Below are positions 10,368 to 18,107 of a DNA stretch of 64,000 nt, piece after piece. A program made the position numbers and the translations under genes. The stretch lies in the NCBI GenBank assembly GCA_025356665.1, contig JANXRV010000133.1, forward strand, positions 24,386-88,385, written 5' to 3'. The first letter of the stretch is position 1. Each line of letters opens with the position of its first letter. The notes beneath the pieces are model-generated. The model was not told where the DNA came from. It did no database searches and worked only from the letters and a program-made list of their open reading frames with translations. The stretch is from CAITSH01 sp025356665 (lineage in GTDB: Bacteria > Pseudomonadota > Gammaproteobacteria > Burkholderiales > SG8-39).

Positions 10368-10981
10368 GGCTGTGTCCTTGTGTTGTGCTGTGCCGCGGTG
10401 TCGGTAACTTTACCGTCCTGGGCGAGTGCCTGCTTGAGTTCGCCCAGCAGGCCGTGCAGCTGCTTGCGGTCTTTCTCGCCGAGCTCGCCAAACAGGCCCG
10501 CGACCCATTGTTCGTGCTCGTGGGCCATACGCTGGAAGGCCTTGCGCCCGCCCGCGGTGAGCTTGACGATGTAGGCGCGCCGGTCCTGCGGCATGCCCTC
10601 GCGCGTCACCAGGCCTTCTTTGACCAGTTGGTCGGTGACGCCGGTGACGTTGCCACCGGTGACCATCAGGCGTTTGGAAATCTCGCCCATCTTGAGGCCC
10701 TCGGGATGGCGCTCTAGCTGGGCCATCAGGTCAAAGCGCGGCAGGGTGCAGTCAAAATTTTCGCGCAGGCGCGCGCGGATGCGCCCTTCTATGAGGTTGG
10801 TGCAGGTCAGCAGGCGCAGCCACAGGCGCAGCGCATCATGGTCGCTGCCGCGCGCGCGCGATTCCTGGTCGACAGATGCCGCGTTTATGGGTGCACTTTC
10901 GGCCGGCGTGCGTGTGCCCACCTTTGTGCCCAAGCGCGGGCTCACCCGTGTTATCACCCGTGTGCTTACCCTTGCGCTCAC
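10364..10981 (-). CDS. MarR family transcriptional regulator with a repeat-encoded N-terminus
   Basis: A winged-helix regulator. The core from about residue 50 shows the MarR pattern: RFDLMAQLERHPEGLKMGEISKRL, then a recognition helix GGNVTGVTDQLVKEGLV and the wing MPQDRRAYIV. A GTG at 10981 overlaps the stop of the upstream SDR, giving a 205-residue product. This is longer than the usual 150-170 because about the first 24 codons are a 12-bp tandem repeat. A later start is possible, but none has a clear ribosome-binding site. The gene lies in an SDR-MarR-hydratase operon, so it likely senses an aryl- or acyl-CoA of this pathway (inference). Confidence 0.8.
   Translation of the reverse strand: MSARVSTRVITRVSPRLGTKVGTRTPAESAPINAASVDQESRARGSDHDALRLWLRLLTCTNLIEGRIRARLRENFDCTLPRFDLMAQLERHPEGLKMGEISKRLMVTGGNVTGVTDQLVKEGLVTREGMPQDRRAYIVKLTAGGRKAFQRMAHEHEQWVAGLFGELGEKDRKQLHGLLGELKQALAQDGKVTDTAAQHNTRTQP
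10910..10981. repeat. 12-bp tandem array at the 5' end of the MarR gene
   Basis: On the minus strand, six diverged 12-bp units encode VSAR, VSTR, VITR, VSPR, LGTK and VGTR, starting at the GTG that overlaps the SDR stop. The array either forms an unusual N-terminal extension or is an intergenic array that happens to be open in the MarR frame. Confidence 0.75.
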
Positions 10982-11745
10982 ATCAGCTCCCCGCCGGCCA
11001 CGGCGATGGACTGGCCGGTGATGGCTTCGGATCCGGGCAGCAGCAGCCACATCACGGCGTTGGCGACTTCGGCCGCTTGCACTATGCGCCCCTGCGGATT
11101 GCCGGCGGTGAGGACGGCGCGCGCTTCGGTTTCGCTCTTGCCGGTTTTGGCAACGATGTTGGCGAGGGCGCCGGCGACGATGTCGGTTTCGGTATAGCCG
11201 GGGCAGACGGCGTTGACGGTCACGCCCGACTTGGCCGTTTCGAGGGCAAGCGCGCGGGTCAGGCCGATGACGCCGTGCTTGGCTGCGCAGTAGGCGGCGA
11301 CATAGGCGTAGCCCTTGAGCCCGGCGGTGCTGGCGATGTTGACGATGCGGCCGGAGCGGCGCGTCAGCATGCCCGGCAACACTTCGCGGCTGCACAGGTA
11401 GGTTCCGGTGAGGTTGACCCCCAGCATGGCGTTCCAGACATCGGTTCCGGTTTTGCCGAACGGCGCGCTGACAGCCTGCCCGGCGTTATTGACCAGGATG
11501 TCGATGCCGGCAAAGCGCTCAAGTATGGTTTTGAATGCGGCTGCGACTGCGGTCTCATCGCTGATGTCGGCGCAGACGGTGAGGGCGTCGGGCATGTCTT
11601 TGGCCTGCGCTTGCAGTCGCGGCAGATCGCGGCCGATCAGTGCCACGCGGGCGCCCTGGGCCACCAGCGCGCTGGCGATGGCCGCACCGATGCCGCGACC
11701 GGCGCCGGTTACGACGGCGGTTTTGCCCGTCAGCGGTTTGTCCAT
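10978..11745 (-). CDS. Short-chain dehydrogenase/reductase (SDR)
   Basis: A 255-residue NAD(P)-dependent oxidoreductase of the classical SDR type. The cofactor motif TGAGRGIG is at residues 13-20 and NNAG at 86-89. The catalytic Ser139 and the YxxxK pair Tyr152/Lys156 (YCAAK) are all in place, so it should be active. Its likely task is the 3-hydroxyacyl-CoA dehydrogenase step after the hydratase, although fabG-like roles cannot be excluded. Its stop overlaps the GTG of the MarR gene; it is the first gene of that operon. Upstream lies a 9-bp array. Confidence 0.9.
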   Translation of the reverse strand: MDKPLTGKTAVVTGAGRGIGAAIASALVAQGARVALIGRDLPRLQAQAKDMPDALTVCADISDETAVAAAFKTILERFAGIDILVNNAGQAVSAPFGKTGTDVWNAMLGVNLTGTYLCSREVLPGMLTRRSGRIVNIASTAGLKGYAYVAAYCAAKHGVIGLTRALALETAKSGVTVNAVCPGYTETDIVAGALANIVAKTGKSETEARAVLTAGNPQGRIVQAAEVANAVMWLLLPGSEAITGQSIAVAGGELM

Positions 11746-11770
11746 CGGGTGTTTCCGCGAAAGGCAGGCA

Positions 11771-11824
11771 ACATGGGTGGCATGGGTGACATGGGTGACA
11801 TGGGTGGCATGGGTGGCATGGGCA
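11771..11824. repeat. 9-bp tandem array
   Basis: Six units of consensus RCATGGGTG in a row, immediately upstream of the SDR start and so in its promoter or leader region. The rest of the 184-bp gap up to 11929 shows no gene. Confidence 0.88.
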
Positions 11825-11929
11825 CGGGAGAAAATTCAGGCCGAAATTAGTTTAAACCTAAATTATCCCGGCGAACAGCCGCGCGCGGCGCCGCTCAAGC
11901 CGGCGCGCGCGCAGGTGGAGGTGGAGAGC

Positions 11930-12715
11930 CTAGCCGACGCGCGACAGGAAGCCGCTTAGCACCGCATTGAAGGCGGCCGGCTGCTCAATGTTGGAAATGT
12001 GCGCCGCCGCGGCAATGATGGCCAGTTCCGAGCCGGGCATGGCCTCATGGATGACGCGGGCCATGGCCACCGGCGTGCCCGGATCATCGGCACCGACGAT
12101 GACAATCGTCGGACATTTGATTTCTTTCAGGCGGGCTGTTGAATTGATATGCGGCAGGGCCTGGCAGCAACCGCCGTAGCCGGCCACCGGCGTGCTGTGG
12201 ATCATCTGCCCGACGGTTTTCATCAGCGCAGGGTTGGCGGCGCGGAACGGCTCGGTAAACCAGCGTGAGAGTGTCGCATCGACCACCGCCGCCATGCCTT
12301 TTTCCTGCGTGATGCGCACGCGCTCCATCCAGTTCGCCAGGGCGTTTTCGCCGTAGAAGCTGGTGGTGTCGCACAGGGCGAGGCTTTTGAACACGCCGGG
12401 GTATTTGAGTGCAAAGGTCTGGCCGATCATGCCGCCCATCGACAGGCCGACAAAATGCGTTTGCTTCACGCCCAGGCCCTCGAGCAAGGCCTTGAGGTCG
12501 TCGGCAAGCGTGTCCAGCGTGTAGGCGCCGGCGGGTGCGCCGCTCTGGCCGTGGCCGCGCGTGTCGTAGCGCAGCACGGTGAAATGTTTCGACAGCGCGG
12601 CGGCCTGCTCATCCCAGGAGCTGAGGTTGCAGGCGAGCGAGTGGCTGAAGGTGATCCACGGGCCGCTGCCCGCGACGGTGTAGTTGGTTTCGATGCCGTT
12701 GGTGCTTATTTTCAT
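11930..12715 (-). CDS. Alpha/beta hydrolase (3-oxoadipate enol-lactonase-like)
   Basis: A 261-residue hydrolase. The nucleophile elbow GLSMGG places the catalytic Ser at residue 92. The acid is in VGADDPGTP and the base in AAAHISNIEQP near the C-terminus. The N-terminal YDTRGHGQS block is shared with PcaD-type enol-lactonases. In this setting it may open a lactone or hydrolyse a ring-cleavage product, but the family is broad and the assignment is only by resemblance and context. It is first in the minus-strand catabolic series; the upstream ribosome-binding site is weak. Confidence 0.82.
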   Translation of the reverse strand: MKISTNGIETNYTVAGSGPWITFSHSLACNLSSWDEQAAALSKHFTVLRYDTRGHGQSGAPAGAYTLDTLADDLKALLEGLGVKQTHFVGLSMGGMIGQTFALKYPGVFKSLALCDTTSFYGENALANWMERVRITQEKGMAAVVDATLSRWFTEPFRAANPALMKTVGQMIHSTPVAGYGGCCQALPHINSTARLKEIKCPTIVIVGADDPGTPVAMARVIHEAMPGSELAIIAAAAHISNIEQPAAFNAVLSGFLSRVG

Positions 12716-12799
12716 GGCGCGCTTCTGCTTAGGGTTGGAGTCGGAACGGGCGCCGATGCTAGCACGGCGCCGGCGCGGTTTTTGCAGCTGGCGCTGTGC

Positions 12800-13519
12800 T
12801 CAGGTGAGTCCCAGCGCGGTTTTTTGTTTGGCGATCAGCTCGGCTATGCCCAGTTCGGCCAACGCCAGCAGCCGGTCCATTTCGAGGCGCGAAAAAGGCG
12901 CGCCTTCGGCGGTGCCCTGCACTTCGACAAAGCCGTTTGATCCGGTCATCACCACGTTCATGTCGGTGTCGCAGGAGGAGTCTTCCGGGTAGTCCAGATC
13001 GAGCACGGGCACGCCCCCGACCACGCCGACAGACACGGCGGCGATGTGGTCGCGAATCGGCGAGGCGGAAATGAGCCCGCCCTTGAGAAGCGTGGCAATG
13101 GCGTCATGCAGCGCGACAAAGCTGCCGGTGATGGCCGCGGTGCGCGTGCCGCCGTCGGCCTGCAGCACGTCGCAGTCAAGTTGTATGGTGCGCTCACCGA
13201 GGGCGGTGAGGTTGGTGACGGCACGCAGGCTGCGGCCGATGAGGCGCTGGATTTCCTGGGTGCGCCCCGACTGTTTGCCGCGCGCCGCCTCGCGATCGGA
13301 GCGGGTGTGGGTCGAGCGCGGCAGCATGCCGTACTCGGCGGTGAGCCAGCCCTGGCCCTTGCCTTTTAGAAAGCCCGGCACCCGTTCTTCGACGCTGGCG
13401 GTGCATAAGACCTTGGTGTCGCCAAAGGCGATGAGCACCGAGCCCTCGGCGTGTTTGGTGTAGCCGCGGGTGATGCTCACGTCGCGCATTTGTTGGGGGC
13501 TTCGTCCTGATGGGCGCAT
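12800..13519 (-). CDS. rph: Ribonuclease PH
   Basis: The phosphorolytic 3'-5' exoribonuclease that trims the 3' ends of tRNA precursors. The 239-residue protein has the full RNase PH fold, with the start MRPSGRSPQQMRDV, the phosphate-site GTRTAAITG and the catalytic-region LDLDYPEDSSCDTDMN. An in-frame upstream extension to 13567 lacks family similarity. GGAG lies about nine bases before the ATG at 13519. It is downstream of the phosphatase gene in the same direction, a common betaproteobacterial neighbourhood. Confidence 0.97.
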   Translation of the reverse strand: MRPSGRSPQQMRDVSITRGYTKHAEGSVLIAFGDTKVLCTASVEERVPGFLKGKGQGWLTAEYGMLPRSTHTRSDREAARGKQSGRTQEIQRLIGRSLRAVTNLTALGERTIQLDCDVLQADGGTRTAAITGSFVALHDAIATLLKGGLISASPIRDHIAAVSVGVVGGVPVLDLDYPEDSSCDTDMNVVMTGSNGFVEVQGTAEGAPFSRLEMDRLLALAELGIAELIAKQKTALGLT

Positions 13520-13692
13520 GAATGGGTGCTCCGGGTGGTGGGTGTTGTGGTGTGGGCGCCGCCGCACGGGTGCGCGACGACGGGGGAAGGCGGTGTGTCC
13601 TGAATTTGCAATGTTGCGATGTAGCGCTACTTTGGCGTTGCGGCATGCCGCAGGCCGATTTTACGCAGCGTGGTGGATTTGCGTAAGCGCCC

Positions 13693-14628
13693 TTATTGCG
13701 GTGGTTTGCCCGTGTTCTTGCGCAAGGCGATGCGGATCTCTTCTATGGCGCGCTCGATTTCCTCGTCGGTGAGGTCGCTGCCGCGGCCAACGGCAGGCTC
13801 GGTGCGGCCAAAGTCCTCGATCTGCGTGGAGAACTGGCCCAGTTCCAGGGTTTGCGTGGAAACGTCGCCCGGAAGGCCGGCCTCGGGGTAGCTTTCAAGC
13901 CAGTGGATGGCGAGGGCGGAGATATTGTCGCTGTCCTTGCCGGCGCGCGATTCGGCCTGCGTTATCAGATCGGGCACCGACTTCATGAGATTGCCCTTGA
14001 GCAGGGCGGCGCAGATGAGGCGTGCGTTGAGCGGCCCCCACAGGCCGTCGCTGCATAGCAGCAGCGAGTCGCCCTCTTGCAGCACGGTCTTGCGCGAAAT
14101 ATCCACCTGCGGCGGCGCTTGCGAGCCGAGGCAGTTGTAGATCTTGTTGCGCTCCGGATGCACCGCCACCGCCTCTTCGCGGATGCGCCCCGCGTCCACC
14201 AGCATTTGCACGCGCGAGTGATCCTTGGTTTGCGCGTGCACCTGGCCGTTGCGCACGAGATAGAGGCGCGAGTCGCCGACATGCGCCCAGTAGGCGATCG
14301 AATCCTGGACGATGCAGGCGACGCAGGTGGTACGCGGCGTGTCCTCGAGTTTGCGCGTGGCGGCGTAATCGAGGATGGCGTGGTGGGCGTTGGTGATCGA
14401 GTTGATCAGGAACAAAAAGGGGTCGGCGAGCCGGGTCTGGGCTTCGCGTTCGAACGCCTCGATGAGAAACTGCACGGTGATTTGCGCCGCGACCTCGCCG
14501 TGAAGGTGGCCGCCCATGCCGTCGGCCAGCACCAGCATCAGCGCATCGCGGCTGTAGCTGTAGGCGAGCCTGTCCTGGTTGGTCTTGCGCCCGCCGCGCC
14601 GGCTTTCCTGGTAGATGGAGAATTTCAT
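13693..14628 (-). CDS. PP2C-type serine/threonine protein phosphatase
   Basis: A 311-residue metal-dependent phosphatase that would remove phosphate from Ser/Thr residues. Metal-binding motifs are present: NQDR (Asp19), LADGMGGH (Asp36 and Gly37), CSDGLW and the terminal KDSDNIS. It begins 15 bp after the kinase gene on the same strand, so kinase and phosphatase form an operon and probably act on shared targets. The last 50 residues beyond the PP2C fold have no motif I can name. No signal peptide or membrane segment. Confidence 0.93.
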   Translation of the reverse strand: MKFSIYQESRRGGRKTNQDRLAYSYSRDALMLVLADGMGGHLHGEVAAQITVQFLIEAFEREAQTRLADPFLFLINSITNAHHAILDYAATRKLEDTPRTTCVACIVQDSIAYWAHVGDSRLYLVRNGQVHAQTKDHSRVQMLVDAGRIREEAVAVHPERNKIYNCLGSQAPPQVDISRKTVLQEGDSLLLCSDGLWGPLNARLICAALLKGNLMKSVPDLITQAESRAGKDSDNISALAIHWLESYPEAGLPGDVSTQTLELGQFSTQIEDFGRTEPAVGRGSDLTDEEIERAIEEIRIALRKNTGKPPQ

Positions 14629-14643
14629 CGCTGTGAGCCTTGC

Positions 14644-15597
14644 TCAGATCTTGGGCCGTGCCAGGCGCATGAAGGTCTCGCGCAGGTTCTCCATGATGCC
14701 GGCCTTGCCGCCGGTCTCCGGATCTTTTTCCCGCAACAGCACTTTTTGCAGCGACAGCACGCTTTGCGGCCGTTTCATGTGGTCCATTTGCAGGCACCAG
14801 TCTATGGTCTCGAGCAGGTGGCGGCTGTATTTGCCGGAAAACAGCTTGGTCGCCGAGACGTAGCGGTCGCGCTCGATGCGCGCGTCCGCCGACTGCGGCG
14901 CCACGCCGGCGAGGCTGGCGTACATGCTCGCGCCGACCGAATAGATGTCGCTCCAGGGGCCGAGCAATTCGCGGTTCTTGTACTGCTCCGGTGGCGCGAA
15001 GCCCGGCGTGTACATGGGGTTGAGGCGCAAACCCTCTGCCGTGAGCGTCTGTCGCGCCGCGCCAAAGTCGATCAGCAGCGGCGTGCCATCGTTGCGGATG
15101 TAGATGTTGGCCGGCTTGATGTCAAGGTGCAGCAATTTGTTGGTGTGCACCTCACGCAGGCCGTTGAGCAGTGCGGTGAAGACGTGGCGCAGGAAGGTCT
15201 CGCGGATGGTGCCGCGGCGCGCCTGGATGTGTTCCTGCAGGGTGCGTCCGCGTTCGTAGCGCATCACCATGTAGACGGTCTCGTTGGCCCGGAAAAAATT
15301 GAGCACGCGCACGACGTTGGGGTGGGACAGGCGGGCGAGCGAGCGGCCTTCCTCGAAAAAACATTTCATGCCGTAGCGGAAGGTGGCGATATTCTCGTCT
15401 GCGATGGATGGCAGGGCGTCGCCCCCGCGCCGCAAGGCGAGGGAGCTTGGGAGGTATTCCTTGATCGCCACCGGCTGCTCGTTTTCATCGCTGGCGAGGT
15501 AGACGATGGAAAAGCCGCCGCAGGACAACACGCGCGTGACCTTGTAGTTCTGCAGTTGATAGCCATCGGGCAAAGGTTGGTTGGCTTGCGATGGCAT
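14644..15597 (-). CDS. Serine/threonine protein kinase
   Basis: A 317-residue Hanks-type kinase without a membrane anchor. Visible elements are the glycine-rich loop VLSCGGFSIVY (residues 23-33), the ATP-binding Lys46 in VAIKEY, the catalytic loop HLDIKPAN with Asp159, and the magnesium motif DFGAA (177-181). The catalytic loop reads HLD rather than HRD, so activation-loop phosphorylation control by the usual arginine is unlikely. The start at 15597 is set by the domain; the open frame further upstream is not conserved-looking. Partner of the adjacent PP2C phosphatase. Confidence 0.92.
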   Translation of the reverse strand: MPSQANQPLPDGYQLQNYKVTRVLSCGGFSIVYLASDENEQPVAIKEYLPSSLALRRGGDALPSIADENIATFRYGMKCFFEEGRSLARLSHPNVVRVLNFFRANETVYMVMRYERGRTLQEHIQARRGTIRETFLRHVFTALLNGLREVHTNKLLHLDIKPANIYIRNDGTPLLIDFGAARQTLTAEGLRLNPMYTPGFAPPEQYKNRELLGPWSDIYSVGASMYASLAGVAPQSADARIERDRYVSATKLFSGKYSRHLLETIDWCLQMDHMKRPQSVLSLQKVLLREKDPETGGKAGIMENLRETFMRLARPKI

Positions 15598-16023
15598 GGA
15601 ATGCGCTTGGCAGTTATGATGAACGACTTGGTTTTGAACAAAGACCGGCAGGCAAGAGGAGGTTGGCGGGAGGCTTGGGTGTTTGTGCATGCCGTGATGA
15701 TTGCGGCTGCACCGAAACGCTTTGAAGCGGCCTGTGCTTGAGCATACTGCAGCCATGCAGCGGCATCCGTATTGTGTCCTGGCATTGCGCTGGTTCTGCA
15801 GCCATTACGCACCGCCGAGCATCGTGTTGGCAATGATTTTCTGGCTTTGTAGCGGCAAAGTAAAGTGCCTTCGAATTTGCACAGGGATTTGTTCACATGT
15901 TTGCTTATTCAACTTGTCCGCCGCTGTTCCCATTGGCAACCCTGCCAACCCTGTAACCCTTATCACTCTTGTCACCCCGCCAACCACTTCCACCACATTC
16001 ACAATAGCCTCAAGAGATTGCCC
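15598..16023. other. 426-bp divergent intergenic region with a diverged 9-bp array
   Basis: This region separates the kinase operon (leftward) from yicC (rightward), so both promoters should be here. No gene is supported. From 15936 to 16007 the sequence falls into about eight 9-bp units of loose consensus yCAACCCTG (GCAACCCTG, CCAACCCTG, TAACCCTTA and so on), ending 16 bases before the yicC start. I see no clean -35/-10 pair. Confidence 0.6.
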
Positions 16024-16890
16024 ATGATCGCAAGCATGACAGGGTATGCCGCGCTGACCGGCGACCTCCCGCAGGGTGCGTTGCAGCTCGAAATCAAGAG
16101 CGTCAACAGCCGTTTTCTCGATATCCAGTTTCGCATCGGCGAGGAGCTGAGAAGCCTTGAGCCGGCGCTGCGCGAATTGATTGCCGCGCAGGTGACGCGC
16201 GGCAAGGTCGATTGCCGGCTGGGCTTTACGCCGCGCCTGCAGGCCGGTGCAAGCCTGGCCCTCGATCGCGACTTGCTCTTGCGCGTGGCGGCGCTCGCGC
16301 GCGAGGCGCAGGCGGCGGTGCCCGAGGCGCAGCCGCTGCGCATTGGCGAATTGCTGCACTGGCCGGGTGTTCTGGCCGGCAACGAGGTATCGCTGGACGC
16401 CTTGCGCGAACCGGCGCTGGCGCTGGCCAGGCGCGGCATGGACGAGCTGGCGGCGACGCGCCAGCGTGAAGGTGCCAAGCTGGGGCAGATGATTCTGGAG
16501 CGCGTTGATGCGATGCGCGGCAAGGTCGCCGTCTTGGTGCCGTTGATGCCACAGATTGTCGCGGCTTACCAGGAAAGGCTCTCGTTAAAATTGCGTGAGG
16601 TGCTGGCAACGGGCGATGAGGAGCGCATCCGCCAGGAGGTTGCGCTCTATGGCGTGAAAATCGACATCGCCGAGGAATTGTCGCGGCTCTCCACCCACCT
16701 TGACGAGGTGCAGCGGGTCATCGCCAAGGGCGGCGCGGCCGGCAAGCGCCTGGATTTTTTGATGCAGGAGCTCAATCGCGAAGCCAACACCCTTGGCTCA
16801 AAATCAGTGGCCAAGGAATTGTCCGAAACCGCCATCGAGCTCAAACTGCTGATCGAGCAGATGCGCGAGCAAATCCAGAATATCGAGTAA
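16024..16890 (+). CDS. yicC: YicC family endoribonuclease-like protein
   Basis: A 288-residue cytoplasmic protein of the YicC/YloC family, which in E. coli has been linked to RNA cleavage and sRNA turnover. The start MIASMTGYA and the SVNSRFLDI block are family hallmarks, and the C-terminal DUF1732 region (KRLDFLMQELNREANTLGSKS) is complete. The ATG at 16024 is fixed by this start motif; an upstream frame opening reads only through the repeat. It precedes gmk, as in many proteobacteria, with 114 bp between. Confidence 0.95.
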   Translation: MIASMTGYAALTGDLPQGALQLEIKSVNSRFLDIQFRIGEELRSLEPALRELIAAQVTRGKVDCRLGFTPRLQAGASLALDRDLLLRVAALAREAQAAVPEAQPLRIGELLHWPGVLAGNEVSLDALREPALALARRGMDELAATRQREGAKLGQMILERVDAMRGKVAVLVPLMPQIVAAYQERLSLKLREVLATGDEERIRQEVALYGVKIDIAEELSRLSTHLDEVQRVIAKGGAAGKRLDFLMQELNREANTLGSKSVAKELSETAIELKLLIEQMREQIQNIE

Positions 16891-16893
16891 CCC

Positions 16894-17003
16894 GGGAAAT
16901 GGTGAATCGGAAATGGTAACTGGTGCGCTTATGCCAACAATGCCGCAGCACCGCCGCGAATCGGCGGGGTACCATTCCCTATTCCCCATTTGCCATTTAC
17001 CAA
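16894..17003. repeat. Pair of inverted heptamer arrays between yicC and gmk
   Basis: The right block (16969-17003) reads as 7-bp units CCATTCC, CTATTCC, CCATTTG, CCATTTA. The left block (16894-16924) reads on the other strand as CCAGTTA, CCATTTC, CGATTCA, CCATTTC. The two blocks thus form a long imperfect hairpin ending right at the gmk start codon. No Shine-Dalgarno sequence is visible for gmk in this stretch. Confidence 0.7.
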
Positions 17004-17004
17004 C

Positions 17005-17604
17005 ATGACCGGCTCCCTGTTTATCGTTTGCGCACCATCGGGTGCGGGCAAATCCTCACTCGTCAATGCGATGCTCAAAGAGGTTCCCGGGCTGGCCTTG
17101 TCGGTGTCGTACACGACACGCGCGCCGCGCCCGGGCGAGGCCGACGGTCGCGAGTACCATTTTGTCGACCATCCCACGTTTGCCCGCATGCTGGCGGCGG
17201 GCGAGTTTCTGGAAAGCGCCGAGGTGCACGGCAACCGCTATGGCACATCGCAGGCCTGGATCAGCGCAAGACGTGCCGAGGGCATTGATATTGTTCTGGA
17301 AATAGACTGGCAGGGGGCGCAGCAGGTGCGCCAGATATTCCCCGATGTGATCGGCATTTTCATCCTGGCGCCCTCGCTTGCCGAGTTGGAGCGGCGGGTG
17401 CGTGCCCGCGGTGGCGATAGCGAAGAGGCCATAAAGCGCCGCATGGCGGCCGCTTCGGATGAAATGGGCCACGCTGCGGAATTCAATTATGTTATTATTA
17501 ATCAGGACTTTGAAGAGGCAAAGTGGGACATGGTCGCGGTCGTGCGTGCGAACCGTCTTGGTCTGGCCCGGCAAAGCGCAACACACCCTGATTTGTTCAA
17601 ATAA
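17005..17604 (+). CDS. gmk: Guanylate kinase
   Basis: Phosphorylates GMP to GDP with ATP, an essential step in nucleotide supply. The 199-residue protein has the P-loop APSGAGKSS at residues 10-18, the GMP-binding SVSYTTRAPRPGE and DGREYHFV blocks, and the IDWQGAQQV motif. The ATG at 17005 is chosen over an in-frame TTG at 16990 because it opens the kinase fold; no ribosome-binding site is evident since a repeat abuts it. It is upstream of rpoZ and spoT. Confidence 0.97.
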   Translation: MTGSLFIVCAPSGAGKSSLVNAMLKEVPGLALSVSYTTRAPRPGEADGREYHFVDHPTFARMLAAGEFLESAEVHGNRYGTSQAWISARRAEGIDIVLEIDWQGAQQVRQIFPDVIGIFILAPSLAELERRVRARGGDSEEAIKRRMAAASDEMGHAAEFNYVIINQDFEEAKWDMVAVVRANRLGLARQSATHPDLFK

Positions 17605-17747
17605 TCAGGCAGAGCAATCGAATGCCTGAGCGGCTATTCGAGCGCTTGGGCGGACATTCTCGCGGTAAAGCCGCAGCACCGATTGCCCGCCTGGCAACGC
17701 AACAGCAGCAATCACTCAGACTCAGCAGTTTTTGATAAGGATTCGCC

Positions 17748-17957
17748 ATGGCACGCATTACCGTAGATGACTGCATGAAAGATATTCACAATCGTTTTCA
17801 GCTGACCCTCGCCGCAACCTATCGCGCGCGCCAGTTGGCACAGGGCGGCGCGCCGCTGGTGGAACCCAATCGCGACAAGCCGACCGTGATCGCGCTGCGC
17901 GAAATCGCCGCAGGCAAGGTCGGCCTGGAAATGCTTAACCGCGCCAACCTTGCCTGA
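17748..17957 (+). CDS. rpoZ: DNA-directed RNA polymerase omega subunit
   Basis: A 69-residue omega subunit that supports core polymerase assembly and, with ppGpp, forms a regulatory site. The conserved start MARITVDDC and the block ALREIAAGKV are present. AAGGA lies upstream of the ATG. It stands between gmk and spoT, the usual gmk-rpoZ-spoT order. The 143-bp gap upstream shows no gene. Confidence 0.97.
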   Translation: MARITVDDCMKDIHNRFQLTLAATYRARQLAQGGAPLVEPNRDKPTVIALREIAAGKVGLEMLNRANLA

Positions 17958-18003
17958 GCAAGGACCGGTTGAAATCGGACTGTGCCATTTGTTTTTGTTC
18001 CAT

Positions 18004-18048
18004 TGACTCCGGTCACTACGATCACTCCGGTGATCCCGGTGACGCCGG
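18004..18048. repeat. 9-bp tandem array upstream of spoT
   Basis: Five diverged 9-bp units (TGACTCCGG, TCACTACGA, TCACTCCGG, TGATCCCGG, TGACGCCGG) lie between rpoZ and spoT, just before a GC hairpin. Confidence 0.8.
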
Positions 18049-18055
18049 TGAAACT

Positions 18056-18079
18056 GCGCGCCGCTGCCTAGCGGCGCGC
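18056..18079. promoter_or_regulatory. Strong GC hairpin in the rpoZ-spoT gap
   Basis: Perfect 9-bp arms GCGCGCCGC (18056-18064) and GCGGCGCGC (18071-18079) surround a six-base loop, 28 bases before the spoT GTG. No T-run follows, so it is not a standard terminator. It could act as an RNA processing or translation-control structure; that role is inference. Confidence 0.6.
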
Positions 18080-18107
18080 GCTTAGCGCACACGGGTAGGG
18101 GCTGCCC

